Assembly (NCBI RefSeq): GCF_042678145.1
Contig: NZ_JBHUDG010000013.1
Location: 1-64,000, forward strand
Length of the DNA: 64,000 bases
Origin: Pseudopedobacter beijingensis
GTDB taxonomy: Bacteria; Bacteroidota; Bacteroidia; Sphingobacteriales; Sphingobacteriaceae
Direction of reading: 5' to 3'
Numbering within the stretch: position 1 is the first letter of the stretch; every line of letters starts with the position of its first letter. Under the pieces are notes generated by a model, which searched no databases, was not told where the DNA came from, and saw only the letters and a list, made by a program, of their open reading frames with translations. Position numbers and translations under genes: made by a program. Below, piece after piece: positions 25,301 to 33,342 of this stretch.

Positions 25301-25509
25301 TCTGTATTGCTGCTATTATTCAGAGATAGATCTTTGATGATCAACCCCCTCATATCCAAATGGTCTTCTATTACCAGTAATTCAATCGCGTCCGAATATC
25401 CTTCAAAAATATCGGTAGCATTATAAATTTTATTGATGACTACACTTTGTGCAAAACTACCAGCGCCAGACAGGAACACTAAGACAAAAGCCAGATATGT
25501 TTTTTTCAT
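22384..25509 (-). CDS. Large T9SS type B surface protein with duplicated N-terminal module and Fn3 domains
   Basis: A 1041-aa protein with a signal peptide (ending GAGSFAQ). Two ~220-residue modules (~22-245 and ~345-565) are clear tandem duplicates, each with the patches DHLDMRGL, GRYKFN.IDFW.DMRSGTTIV and FGQNNI/LGQNNI. Each is followed by a fibronectin type III domain (~258-340, ~575-660). The module's opening VINKIYN...IELLV..DHLDMRGL resembles a lamin-tail-like fold (inference). A cadherin-like region (~670-865), a PKD/Ig-like domain (~870-945) and a gliding-motility-type (type B) C-terminal domain (LLSPNGDGLNDYWKV...) follow. A surface adhesin or carbohydrate-binding role is likely. Confidence 0.9.
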   Translation of the reverse strand: MKKTYLAFVLVFLSGAGSFAQSVVINKIYNATDIFEGYSDAIELLVIEDHLDMRGLIIKDLSLNNSSNTDAGGRYKFNSIDFWSDMRSGTTIVLGRPTALNAAYTEDTEASDYRLNLMLPGGSAGNTYFTPLQEDPGGQFFNITQNDIVIIKRDDGTANGKGINQAIHAFSIGNSNTSAQFTAMQNAGVPILYASGTTGTGYYQYPLNPDKAIADYNGTKATSSNVGNNLGWGTGLGQNNIDYIASLRVLFYIDAPSSLTGFYSNANSITLSWADNSHNETGFEIEKSTDGVSFTSLATVGSNVSTFTETGISQSQTTYYRVRALNPDGNSAYSNVFSTSAITTAPVVVNKIFNATSDFQGYLDAVELLVVKDHLDMRGLIVKDISLPDANKDGGGRYKFNNIDFWKDMRSGTTIVLRRPNSAGQSHTLDTDASDFTLDLLLPNTTSGSTYFTVLQENPGGQFLNITANEIIIIKKDDGTPNGKGLQDAIHAFAIGNSNTTAEYAALQAAGVPVLYASGATGTNFFQYPSNPDKDISDYKGANAISQTAAGTDLGWGVGFGQNNIEYIDLLRQTVLSPSPLLAEVVSLNEIRLSWADNTTNESGFEVERSTDGVNFTLLTTTAQNIVAYTDNTVTSGTIYYYRVRAVTHTGFTYYSNVENLIAGAGIITQLNFTPVTLYENQPVSTIAGNFFVVSPDASVNVTYTLVSGTGSADNAKFKISGNQLQTNSVLDFETQETYNIRVKATSQSNFTFENSFTISINNVNEAPTITAIGDRNTCVGIEEKTISITGITAGPESGQIVTASIISDNPQLFELLTVSLTGNGNGEIKYKFNNNNSGSVELSLIIQDDGGTTNGGVDRHTETFTLNINEFPVANITSDKGTTVDKGVLVRLTAGGGTSYQWENAEGIIGNTNTAEITVRPVQTTTYKVLVTNSGGCSVTQEFTLTVNNNYDLVVAANLLSPNGDGLNDYWKVENIDLYPDSEVKVFDKSGRIIFSKKGYNNDWDGRIAGSSLNEDTYYYLIDFGPGQPKKKGFITMLNN

Positions 25510-25562
25510 TTTACTGATTATTGAGTTTTTTCTGTACGATTTAAAATTGATGTTGTAATATT

Positions 25563-26651
25563 TTATTTTACGCCATCTAAAATTCCCTGATACGCTGGTT
25601 TGCGTTGATAATTATCATCAAAAGGCAAAGGCCAATCAGGTCTATTATATTCGCCTCTAATCCAGGTATCTGCATCTCCAACATTCCATGTGGTAATACC
25701 AAACTGCTGGTCTTTTGGAATAGCGTTATATGTTTTTACTATAAATTCGTATTTAGCTTTTTGCTGTGCTGCCAAACCCGCAGAAAATACCAGATCCTGA
25801 ACATTATCGGGGTTCATCTGTATATCTAACTCTGCTATATGTACTTTTAGACCTGTTGCTGTCGCTGTATTTATTGCTGCTGCAAGGTTGGCGTCTGATT
25901 GCGTATAACGGGTATGCATTTGCATTCCTATTCCATGGATAGGTACCCCTTTAGATTTTAAATCGTTTACCAGATTAATAATTGCTGTTCTTTTGGTTGG
26001 TCCAAATTCATGACCATAATCATTATAAAACAGCAAGGCATCAGGATCTGCTTCATGAGCATAGATAAAAGCTTTCTCTATAAACTGAGGCCCTAATTTT
26101 TGATACCAGATGCTTTCCGTCCGCAATGTTCCATTCTCCGCCATTACTTCGTTAACAACATCCCACGATGCTACCTTTCCCTTATAATGCCCTACTACGG
26201 TTTGTATATGGTTTTTCAAGAGTTGATCCCATGCAACCGCATCGCCCTGATAATTAAGTACCCATGCCGGTGGATTTTTGTGCCATATCAACGTATGCCC
26301 GTGTACACGCATACCATTTTGCTGAGCAAAATTCACCAGATAATCTGCTTCTGTCCAATTATATACATTTTCTGAAGGATGCAACTGCGAGAATTTCATC
26401 GCATTTTCTGCCGTTACACTGTTACATTCTTTGATGACGGTTTCGCGATAAGCTGCCCGGTTCTTCAGCAGATTATTATTCACCGCAGCTCCAAAAGGAA
26501 ATGGCAGTTCTCCTTTTAATGTTACTCCTTCTTCTATTGGAATAGTTAAATCCGGAGATGGAAAAACCGGCTCTTCCTGCCCTTTTATACAGCTTAAAAC
26601 TGTACATATACTCATCGTCATTACAAACAAAAACTTTCTCATATCTATCAT
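25563..26651 (-). CDS. Lipoprotein endo-1,4-beta-xylanase, GH10 (copy 2)
   Basis: A 362-aa protein with a lipoprotein signal (SICTVLSC) and a single GH10 barrel. The acid/base Glu lies in SWDVVNEVMAENGTL and the nucleophile in HIAELDIQMNPD. WHKNPPAWVLNY and GIGMQMHTRY are family landmarks. It lies between GH2 and the T9SS type B gene, in the order expected of SusC/D-linked enzymes. A surface endo-xylanase that feeds SusD is the usual role for lipoprotein GH10 enzymes in such loci. An alternative ATG three codons in (26642) is equally plausible. Confidence 0.94.
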   Translation of the reverse strand: MIDMRKFLFVMTMSICTVLSCIKGQEEPVFPSPDLTIPIEEGVTLKGELPFPFGAAVNNNLLKNRAAYRETVIKECNSVTAENAMKFSQLHPSENVYNWTEADYLVNFAQQNGMRVHGHTLIWHKNPPAWVLNYQGDAVAWDQLLKNHIQTVVGHYKGKVASWDVVNEVMAENGTLRTESIWYQKLGPQFIEKAFIYAHEADPDALLFYNDYGHEFGPTKRTAIINLVNDLKSKGVPIHGIGMQMHTRYTQSDANLAAAINTATATGLKVHIAELDIQMNPDNVQDLVFSAGLAAQQKAKYEFIVKTYNAIPKDQQFGITTWNVGDADTWIRGEYNRPDWPLPFDDNYQRKPAYQGILDGVK

Positions 26652-26669
26652 TTTTATGACTGTTTCTTA

Positions 26670-28496
26670 TTATTTATACTTTTGTGCTGTTTTATCATAG
26701 AAGTCTTTAAGCACAAAGAATGCTTTCTTTTTCTTTCCGGTTTCTGTGATAAGACCTTTTCTGTTCCAGAAATCCTGATAATACGGGTGCTGTCTTCTTG
26801 GAGAACGGAAATCGGTTAAAATCCAGGGAGTCATTCCTCTCAACCCGCTCATGGTATTCATAAAAGGAATCTGGTGCTTATATAAAGATTCCTGAAACTC
26901 TTCTGACCAACGGGTATCTTCATCGGCGTGGAATCCCCCCAATGCATCTCCTCCTACTTCTGTTATTACAACCGGTTTGTTGTATTTAATCTGAAACTTG
27001 TATTTGGACAGATTCTTTGGCAAATCCCAATACCATCCACCATACTGGTTAAAACTTACCAGATCCAGTTTTTCACCCAAAGGGTCGTCTACAATGACAT
27101 TAAAATCTTTGCGATGCACTTCTAAAGCCGCAGCTACCAATCTTGTATTATCTAATGAACGGGCTTTATCTGCCAGGTTGCTCATAAATTTAAAACGGGG
27201 TTCGCTCAACGGCGTTTCGTTCCCGATAGACCAGATAATGACACTTGACCGGTTTTTATCCCGTTCTATCAGATCGGTAAGCTGTTTTTCTGCATTTTTG
27301 TAAGTTTCGGCATTCTCCCATGATATAGTCCAATAGACAGGAACTTCTGCCCATACCAGCAATCCCATTTCATCTGCCAGTTTTACCATTTCTTCGCTAT
27401 GTGGATAATGGGCAAGGCGAACGTAGTTACAGCTGAGTTCTTTCGCCCAGTTCAACATCATTCTCATATCTCCTTCCGAACGCAGTCTACCCGGTATTAA
27501 AGGGTTTTCATCATGCAGGGAAATTCCTCTCAGAAACACAGATTTACCGTTTAGCAAAATATCCTGTCCTTTGGTTTCTATAGTTCTGAAACCTATTTTA
27601 TCGGATATTTTATCTGTTGCAGAAGCTATTTCTACCTGATATAGTTTAGGATTTTCCGGCGACCATAAGCTCAGTTTTTTTACCGGGATATTTACCACCG
27701 CTTTTCCCTCAGCATCTGTTTTTACGGTCATTTTTATTCCGGCTTCGGGAATATTGATAGTAATATCCTGGTTTTTCTGCTCACCTTCCAGTTTTACAAA
27801 ACCTTCTATCCGGTTGCTGCTGCCTTTTGCCAGTTGTATTTTGTAATCGGCGATGTAAGTTTGGGGAAGTTCCGCAAGCAATACATCTCTGGTGATTCCT
27901 CCGTAATTCCACCAATCGGTATTTACGGTTGGTATTTCATCTTGTTTACGGGTGTTATCTGCTTTAACAACTACAAAGTTCTCTCCGGCTTTCAGTTTTC
28001 CAGTTACATCAAACTGAAACGGTGTAAAACCTCCTTTATGTGTTCCCAGCTTTTTACCATTGAGGTAAACATGTGCTTCGTAATTTACGGCGCCAAAGTA
28101 TAGGATATATTTTTTATCCTGTGCAGGGGAAACATTAAATTTCTGGCGAAACCATACCGTTCCTTCATAAAATTCGAGTTTTTCTGCCTGTGAATTCCAG
28201 TCGCCCGGAATTTTCATGGTAGGAGAAAGGTCGAAGTTATATTCTATCAGTTCAGATTTATCAACCTGCTTACGGTCGTCATAAAAACCGCCCTTTCCAG
28301 ATTTTGTCTGGTCGAAAGGTTCGTGTCGATAATCATAATAGCCCATTTCATAAGGGTCTATAATATAATTCCATCTCCCGTTAAGGCTGATGTGTTTTCT
28401 GGTATAAATATTCTGTATGGTATTTTGCTGTGCCACTGCAATAGCTACAGTAAAAAATAAAGCTAAAAATGTAAAGGCTCTGGATATATTCATCAT
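26670..28496 (-). CDS. Glycoside hydrolase family 2 (beta-glucuronidase/beta-galactosidase-like)
   Basis: A 608-aa enzyme with a signal peptide (FFTVAIAVAQ). A sugar-binding jellyroll domain (~30-215), an Ig-like domain (~220-315) and a TIM barrel (~320-600) follow. The acid/base Glu is in IIWSIGNETPLSEP and the nucleophile Glu in PVVITEVGGDA. The layout and compact length are closer to beta-glucuronidase (UidA-like) than to LacZ. In a xylan locus it could remove glucuronosyl or other decorations; specificity is inference. It starts 3 bases after the SusD-like gene, so the two share an operon. Confidence 0.9.
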   Translation of the reverse strand: MMNISRAFTFLALFFTVAIAVAQQNTIQNIYTRKHISLNGRWNYIIDPYEMGYYDYRHEPFDQTKSGKGGFYDDRKQVDKSELIEYNFDLSPTMKIPGDWNSQAEKLEFYEGTVWFRQKFNVSPAQDKKYILYFGAVNYEAHVYLNGKKLGTHKGGFTPFQFDVTGKLKAGENFVVVKADNTRKQDEIPTVNTDWWNYGGITRDVLLAELPQTYIADYKIQLAKGSSNRIEGFVKLEGEQKNQDITINIPEAGIKMTVKTDAEGKAVVNIPVKKLSLWSPENPKLYQVEIASATDKISDKIGFRTIETKGQDILLNGKSVFLRGISLHDENPLIPGRLRSEGDMRMMLNWAKELSCNYVRLAHYPHSEEMVKLADEMGLLVWAEVPVYWTISWENAETYKNAEKQLTDLIERDKNRSSVIIWSIGNETPLSEPRFKFMSNLADKARSLDNTRLVAAALEVHRKDFNVIVDDPLGEKLDLVSFNQYGGWYWDLPKNLSKYKFQIKYNKPVVITEVGGDALGGFHADEDTRWSEEFQESLYKHQIPFMNTMSGLRGMTPWILTDFRSPRRQHPYYQDFWNRKGLITETGKKKKAFFVLKDFYDKTAQKYK

Positions 28497-28499
28497 TAA

Positions 28500-30251
28500 T
28501 CAATTTTGGTAACCCGGATTTTGTATTAATGCAGGTTGTCTGTTTATGGTATTCTGTGAAAACGGGTACAGGTAGTTTTTTTCTTCAAAAACTCTGTTTT
28601 CTACTGTAAATCGGTTATATGTCAGATTTGCATTTGCATCTCTAACGATACGCATACCTGTAACGGGTTTGTTCAGATAAAGCTCTCCCAATTTCCATCT
28701 GCGTATATCGTAAAAACGATGTCCTTCGAAACATAACTCAATACGTCTTTCGTTATAAATTCTTTCGCGGATAGCTTCTTTTATTGGTTGCACATATCCG
28801 TCTCCATTAGGATTTGTTGTTTGCAAAGGCGGCATGCCTACACCCGAACGCTGGCGCACCAGATTTACGCTGCTCAACACCTCTGTCATTGCAGCAGTTC
28901 CCTGCGCTTCGTTTAATGCTTCTGCGTAATTGAGTAAAATCTCTGCATACCTGAATACTACCCAGGGACGTCTTGCCAATGTATTTGAGTTTTGATTCCA
29001 GTTTGCCGCCTCGCTCAGGAATTTACGCATGTAATAACCCGTTTTGGTGGCGTTTATATTTTTATTTAAACCATCATTACCTCCAACAAATGTTTCTATC
29101 TGCTTTCCTTTAAAAGTTCTGCTGTTATAATTTATGGTTAAATCAAAACGGGGATCCCGGTTGAGGTAAGGAGTAGATTCATTATATAATGTATTGGCGG
29201 GGTCGTTTATCAATCTGCCATTTTTGGTTTCGAAAGCATCTACCAATTCCTGCGTGGGATTAGTTCGACCACGAGCTCCATCATAACTTATAGGCGCATT
29301 ATCCTGTTCTATATCATTACGGTTTTGTGCTCTTGTGGCAAAAATCACTTCATTATTATAAGGTGCAGCACCATAATTGAATATATTAGTGTAATTACTA
29401 TATATGGTATGTGCTTTTAAATCTATTATTTCCTTTGCTGCATTTGCGGCTTGTTGCCAGGTTATACCACTCTCTGCTGCATACAACGGACTTGCCGCAT
29501 ATAGCAACAATCTGGATTTTAGTGCCATTGCTGCTGTTTGTGTTGCTCTTCCTTTATCTCCGCTTCTCCAATAATATCTTCCTGTACTTTCTCCGGTCCA
29601 TAATGGCAGGTTTGAGTTGACTGCACTATCGCAATCCAGCAGTATCTGCTCTAAACATTCCTGATAGGTATTTTTAGGTAAGTTAAGGTTCTCTCCTCTG
29701 TTAAAAACGCGGGTAGCAAGGGTTACAGCTCCGTATCTTTTCACCAACTCGAAATGGAATAACGCCCGCAGAAAAAATGCCTGCCCTTTTAACCTGCTTT
29801 TATCTTCTGCAACAGTTAATCCATCTGTGGCAATAATAGCAGCGCCATCCAGATTTTGCATAAACAGATTTACTTTGCGCAAACCTTCATATAAACTATT
29901 ATACTGATCATCAACAACACGCAAAGGCCCCCATGTACCATTATTAAAAATGCTGATGGTGGCATTTACCCCTGAATTTACAGCCTCGTCTGTTCCGGAT
30001 GCCAGCATACCGCCATTACCGTCTATGTTAAATCCTTCTGGTATAGAGAAGTAGGCATTATTAAGTACGCCTCTCGCATAAGCATCATTTCCCCAGACCT
30101 CTTCTTCTTTTATTGCCCCATCTGTAATAGAGCCATCCTGCAAATAATCATCGCTACATGCCCCAAAGAACAACAGGGTTACAAATGACAGACTGGTTAT
30201 TGCTTTTGAAAAACAGAACCGTATATTTTTATATAATTTCATAATCATCAT
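28500..30251 (-). CDS. SusD/RagB-like glycan-binding lipoprotein (pair 2)
   Basis: A 583-aa surface lipoprotein: signal with LLFFGACSDDYLQDG. The N-terminal SusD-like region (~35-230) contains GQAFFLRALFHFELVKRYGAV, with TPR-type helices. The C-terminal RagB/SusD domain carries RPWVVFRYAEILLNYAEALNEAQG, then IYNERRIELCFEGHRFYDIRRWK. It caps its SusC partner (next upstream gene, 8 bases away) and delivers oligosaccharides to it. It is one of two such pairs in the locus, suggesting import of two product classes or two backbone lengths. Confidence 0.95.
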   Translation of the reverse strand: MMIMKLYKNIRFCFSKAITSLSFVTLLFFGACSDDYLQDGSITDGAIKEEEVWGNDAYARGVLNNAYFSIPEGFNIDGNGGMLASGTDEAVNSGVNATISIFNNGTWGPLRVVDDQYNSLYEGLRKVNLFMQNLDGAAIIATDGLTVAEDKSRLKGQAFFLRALFHFELVKRYGAVTLATRVFNRGENLNLPKNTYQECLEQILLDCDSAVNSNLPLWTGESTGRYYWRSGDKGRATQTAAMALKSRLLLYAASPLYAAESGITWQQAANAAKEIIDLKAHTIYSNYTNIFNYGAAPYNNEVIFATRAQNRNDIEQDNAPISYDGARGRTNPTQELVDAFETKNGRLINDPANTLYNESTPYLNRDPRFDLTINYNSRTFKGKQIETFVGGNDGLNKNINATKTGYYMRKFLSEAANWNQNSNTLARRPWVVFRYAEILLNYAEALNEAQGTAAMTEVLSSVNLVRQRSGVGMPPLQTTNPNGDGYVQPIKEAIRERIYNERRIELCFEGHRFYDIRRWKLGELYLNKPVTGMRIVRDANANLTYNRFTVENRVFEEKNYLYPFSQNTINRQPALIQNPGYQN

Positions 30252-30259
30252 CTGCTTTA

Positions 30260-33200
30260 TTAAAATTTAAGGTTCATTCCTAATGCAAAAGTTGAGAGAT
30301 AAGGATAGGACGAATTAAATCCTGCTTCCGGTATTTCAGGATCTATCGGCAAATTGCCCAGCTTATCGAAAGTCAACAGGTTAAATCCGCTCACATAAAA
30401 TCTGCAACTTGTAAGTTTTAATCTTTTTGTGGTGCTTTCTGGCAGAGTATAGCCCAGTTCCACATGCTTAAGTTTCAGAAAATCTCCCGAACGCAACCAA
30501 TAGTCTGAATTAGCGGTATTATTTGTTCGGTCATTAATCGTTAACCTTGGATAAAGGGCTTCTTCTGCCGTTGCAGGTGTCCAGCGATAGGCGCTGAACT
30601 GATTTATATAACCTGAATTTGATGTTCCTGAGTTTACCAGAGAATTTATCTGTATAGTACGTCCTGTAACTCCCTGAAAAAGAAAAGACACATCAAATCC
30701 TGCATATTTTGCAGAACCGCCAAAACCAAAATAAGCTGTCGGAATATCTGAATAATTAGTAGAAACAAAATCTAAATTATCTATAACTCCATCATTGTTA
30801 ATGTCTTTATAGCGTATATCTCCGGGTTTTACAGCCCCCGAAAAACGTTGTACAGGAGCTTCTGCTATTTCTTCTTCGCTTTGGAACAACCCTTCTGCTA
30901 TTAAAAATCTTCTTACAGTACCATCGCCATGTACTACACCGCCAATAGGGAAACCTACCTGACGTTGATAATCAGGTAATCCGCCTTCTTCGTTTAACGA
31001 AAGTATCTTGCTCTTTACATAGGTATAGTTACCATGCAATCCAAAGGTTACTTTATTAATCGTTTTGGTAAAACTCAGGTTTCCTTCAACTCCCTGATAT
31101 TGCGCTTTTCCTGCATTGATCTGAACCAGTTGCTCACCTATAATTCCCGAAGAAAGGTCTGTTGTCAATAAATCACTGCGGGTTTCATGAAAATAGTCTG
31201 CACTTAAAGTAAAGGCTTGTTTAAGAAAACGAGTATCGAAACCTAAACTTGCTTTTTTTGCTTTTTCCCAGGTTAGATCAGGATTTGCCAATTCAAGTTG
31301 TGCTGTATTGGGTACATTGCTGTAGCCTGTTCCAAAAAAATACTGTGTTCCTCCCCGAGTGAAATAATTATTGAAAGCAAAACGGCGAGCCGCTCCTATC
31401 GCATCATTCCCCACCAGTCCATAAGAACCTCTTAACTTAAAATAATCCAGAAATTTTGATGATTTCAGGAAGTTTTCTTCCGATACAATCCATCCGGCAG
31501 AAATTGCAGGAAACCATCCAAACCTGTTTCCTTTTATAAAATTCTGTGAACCAGAGTATGAAGCTATTAAATCTGCAAAATAACGCTGGTTATAACTGTA
31601 CGATAACCTGTTTGAAATTCCTTCGCGTTTATCATCTAACCTTCCTGACGATGCCGAAACCGCTCTTTGTACGCGAGTAGAGAATTTAAATCCATGTTTA
31701 TTAAAATTTCTGTCGTAATCGAAACCCGCCCAGAACTCATTGTTCCTCAAATTTCCGCTAAAAGTGCTTGATGCATAGTCTAAAGGTGATTGGTTTCCAA
31801 AACGGGTATAATTTCCCGGACTGGCCAACTCGTAAACCTCATAGTTTTGTGTAAACCCTGAAGTATAAAGTCCTGTCATATCATAAGTATAAAACAGGTT
31901 TAAAGACAATCCTTTAAGCCAGCTATCTAATTTCTGTCTTACATTTGCGGTTGCCAGTAAAGTACGGTAAACGTCGGTTATATTTCCCCTTGCTTCTAAC
32001 ATAGCCAAAGGGTTATTTCTGAACAACGAGCTTCCTCCGTAACTTTCATCGGCATTTAAAACTGCAAAAGCATTGGATGGCGTAGTAAAAATAGTATTCA
32101 GAAAGCTTGTGTTACCGTCTCTCGGATACCTTAAATTAGCGACTCTTCCGCCTACATCTAATGAAACATCCAGATTCTTGTTAATATGAAGGTCAAGATT
32201 TGTACGAAAATTGTACCTCCTGAAATTGGTATTGGAATTATAATTCGCATTATTTCCTCCTTTATACAAGCCATCCTGATCATAAAAGCTCAACAGCGTA
32301 AAATATCTCGCAAACGCGTTTCCTCCGCTTACTGTCGCCACATAACGCTGTACAGGAGAAACTTTTTTCAGAAACTGAGAAGGAAAATCATTATCCGGAT
32401 AAGTATATGGATCTTCGCCGGTATAATAACCTACTAAATCTTGCTGACTATATTGTGAAGATAATCCGTCGTTTTGCCTTGCTTCATTGTAAAGAAACGC
32501 ATAAGCATAAGACTTCAGAGGATTTGTTAAAGTTACCGGCGTTTGTACTCCGCCCTGTGCATCAAAAGTTATTTTGGTTGAGCTTGCGCTGCCTCTTTTG
32601 GTTGTGACATAAATTATACCATTAGCACCGTTCATGCCATACCATGAAAGCGTTCCGGCATCTTTTAACACACTGATGCTTTCTATTTCATTAACATCCA
32701 TATCTACGAAATCACGGGCGACTCCGTCAACCAAAACAAGTGGCGACTGACCACTGTTGTAAGACGACCTGCCTCTGATAAGAAAAGTGGCATCATCTGT
32801 CCCCGGCCTGTTTCCTGTTTGCTGTATATGCAAACCAGACAATCTCCCTGTAAGTGCATTGTTTAGTGTAGATAGCGGCAACTGTGGCAAATCTGCATCT
32901 GTTACAGTACTTATTGTTGCAGTAACTTCTCTTTTCTTTCTTAAACCAAAGGGGATGTAAACGTTGTCATCGTCTCCAGCTTCAATCAGGCTTTCATTAA
33001 GTATTATCGGTTTTTCTGGTTTTATCTCATAAGCGGCTATGTATACAGTGTTAAAACCGGCTTTTTTTAACACCAATCTATCATTACCGGAACAGGTAAT
33101 GTTAAATTTACCTTCTTTATCTGTAAATATACCCTGTGTTTTTTCCTGAACTAAAACAGATACTCCTTCTACCGGTTGTCCGGTTGAATTTTTGACGATA

Positions 33201-33331
33201 CCGTTAACCATTATATCTTCTGACTGGGCAATTACCCCTGCTGATGATAAAAGGCACAGCAATAAGCTGATGATATATCGGATATTAATTAATTTCATCT
33301 TTAGACTTTTGAAAATTTTCAATAATTTCAT
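30260..33331 (-). CDS. SusC/RagA TonB-dependent transporter (pair 2)
   Basis: A 1023-aa outer-membrane transporter with a signal peptide (LSSAGVIAQ). A carboxypeptidase-regulatory-like domain (~40-115, VNGIVKNSTGQPVEGVSVLV) is followed by a TonB-dependent plug with the LSTLNNALTGRLSGLHIQQTG and GVARDFVDMDVNEIESISVLKDAG signatures, then a beta-barrel to the C-terminus. It lacks the STN signalling domain seen in pair 1, so it probably does not talk to FecR. ATGs at 33331 and 33298 are both possible; the later one gives a more standard signal peptide. Confidence 0.95.
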   Translation of the reverse strand: MKLLKIFKSLKMKLINIRYIISLLLCLLSSAGVIAQSEDIMVNGIVKNSTGQPVEGVSVLVQEKTQGIFTDKEGKFNITCSGNDRLVLKKAGFNTVYIAAYEIKPEKPIILNESLIEAGDDDNVYIPFGLRKKREVTATISTVTDADLPQLPLSTLNNALTGRLSGLHIQQTGNRPGTDDATFLIRGRSSYNSGQSPLVLVDGVARDFVDMDVNEIESISVLKDAGTLSWYGMNGANGIIYVTTKRGSASSTKITFDAQGGVQTPVTLTNPLKSYAYAFLYNEARQNDGLSSQYSQQDLVGYYTGEDPYTYPDNDFPSQFLKKVSPVQRYVATVSGGNAFARYFTLLSFYDQDGLYKGGNNANYNSNTNFRRYNFRTNLDLHINKNLDVSLDVGGRVANLRYPRDGNTSFLNTIFTTPSNAFAVLNADESYGGSSLFRNNPLAMLEARGNITDVYRTLLATANVRQKLDSWLKGLSLNLFYTYDMTGLYTSGFTQNYEVYELASPGNYTRFGNQSPLDYASSTFSGNLRNNEFWAGFDYDRNFNKHGFKFSTRVQRAVSASSGRLDDKREGISNRLSYSYNQRYFADLIASYSGSQNFIKGNRFGWFPAISAGWIVSEENFLKSSKFLDYFKLRGSYGLVGNDAIGAARRFAFNNYFTRGGTQYFFGTGYSNVPNTAQLELANPDLTWEKAKKASLGFDTRFLKQAFTLSADYFHETRSDLLTTDLSSGIIGEQLVQINAGKAQYQGVEGNLSFTKTINKVTFGLHGNYTYVKSKILSLNEEGGLPDYQRQVGFPIGGVVHGDGTVRRFLIAEGLFQSEEEIAEAPVQRFSGAVKPGDIRYKDINNDGVIDNLDFVSTNYSDIPTAYFGFGGSAKYAGFDVSFLFQGVTGRTIQINSLVNSGTSNSGYINQFSAYRWTPATAEEALYPRLTINDRTNNTANSDYWLRSGDFLKLKHVELGYTLPESTTKRLKLTSCRFYVSGFNLLTFDKLGNLPIDPEIPEAGFNSSYPYLSTFALGMNLKF

Positions 33332-33342
33332 TTACCTGCGAT

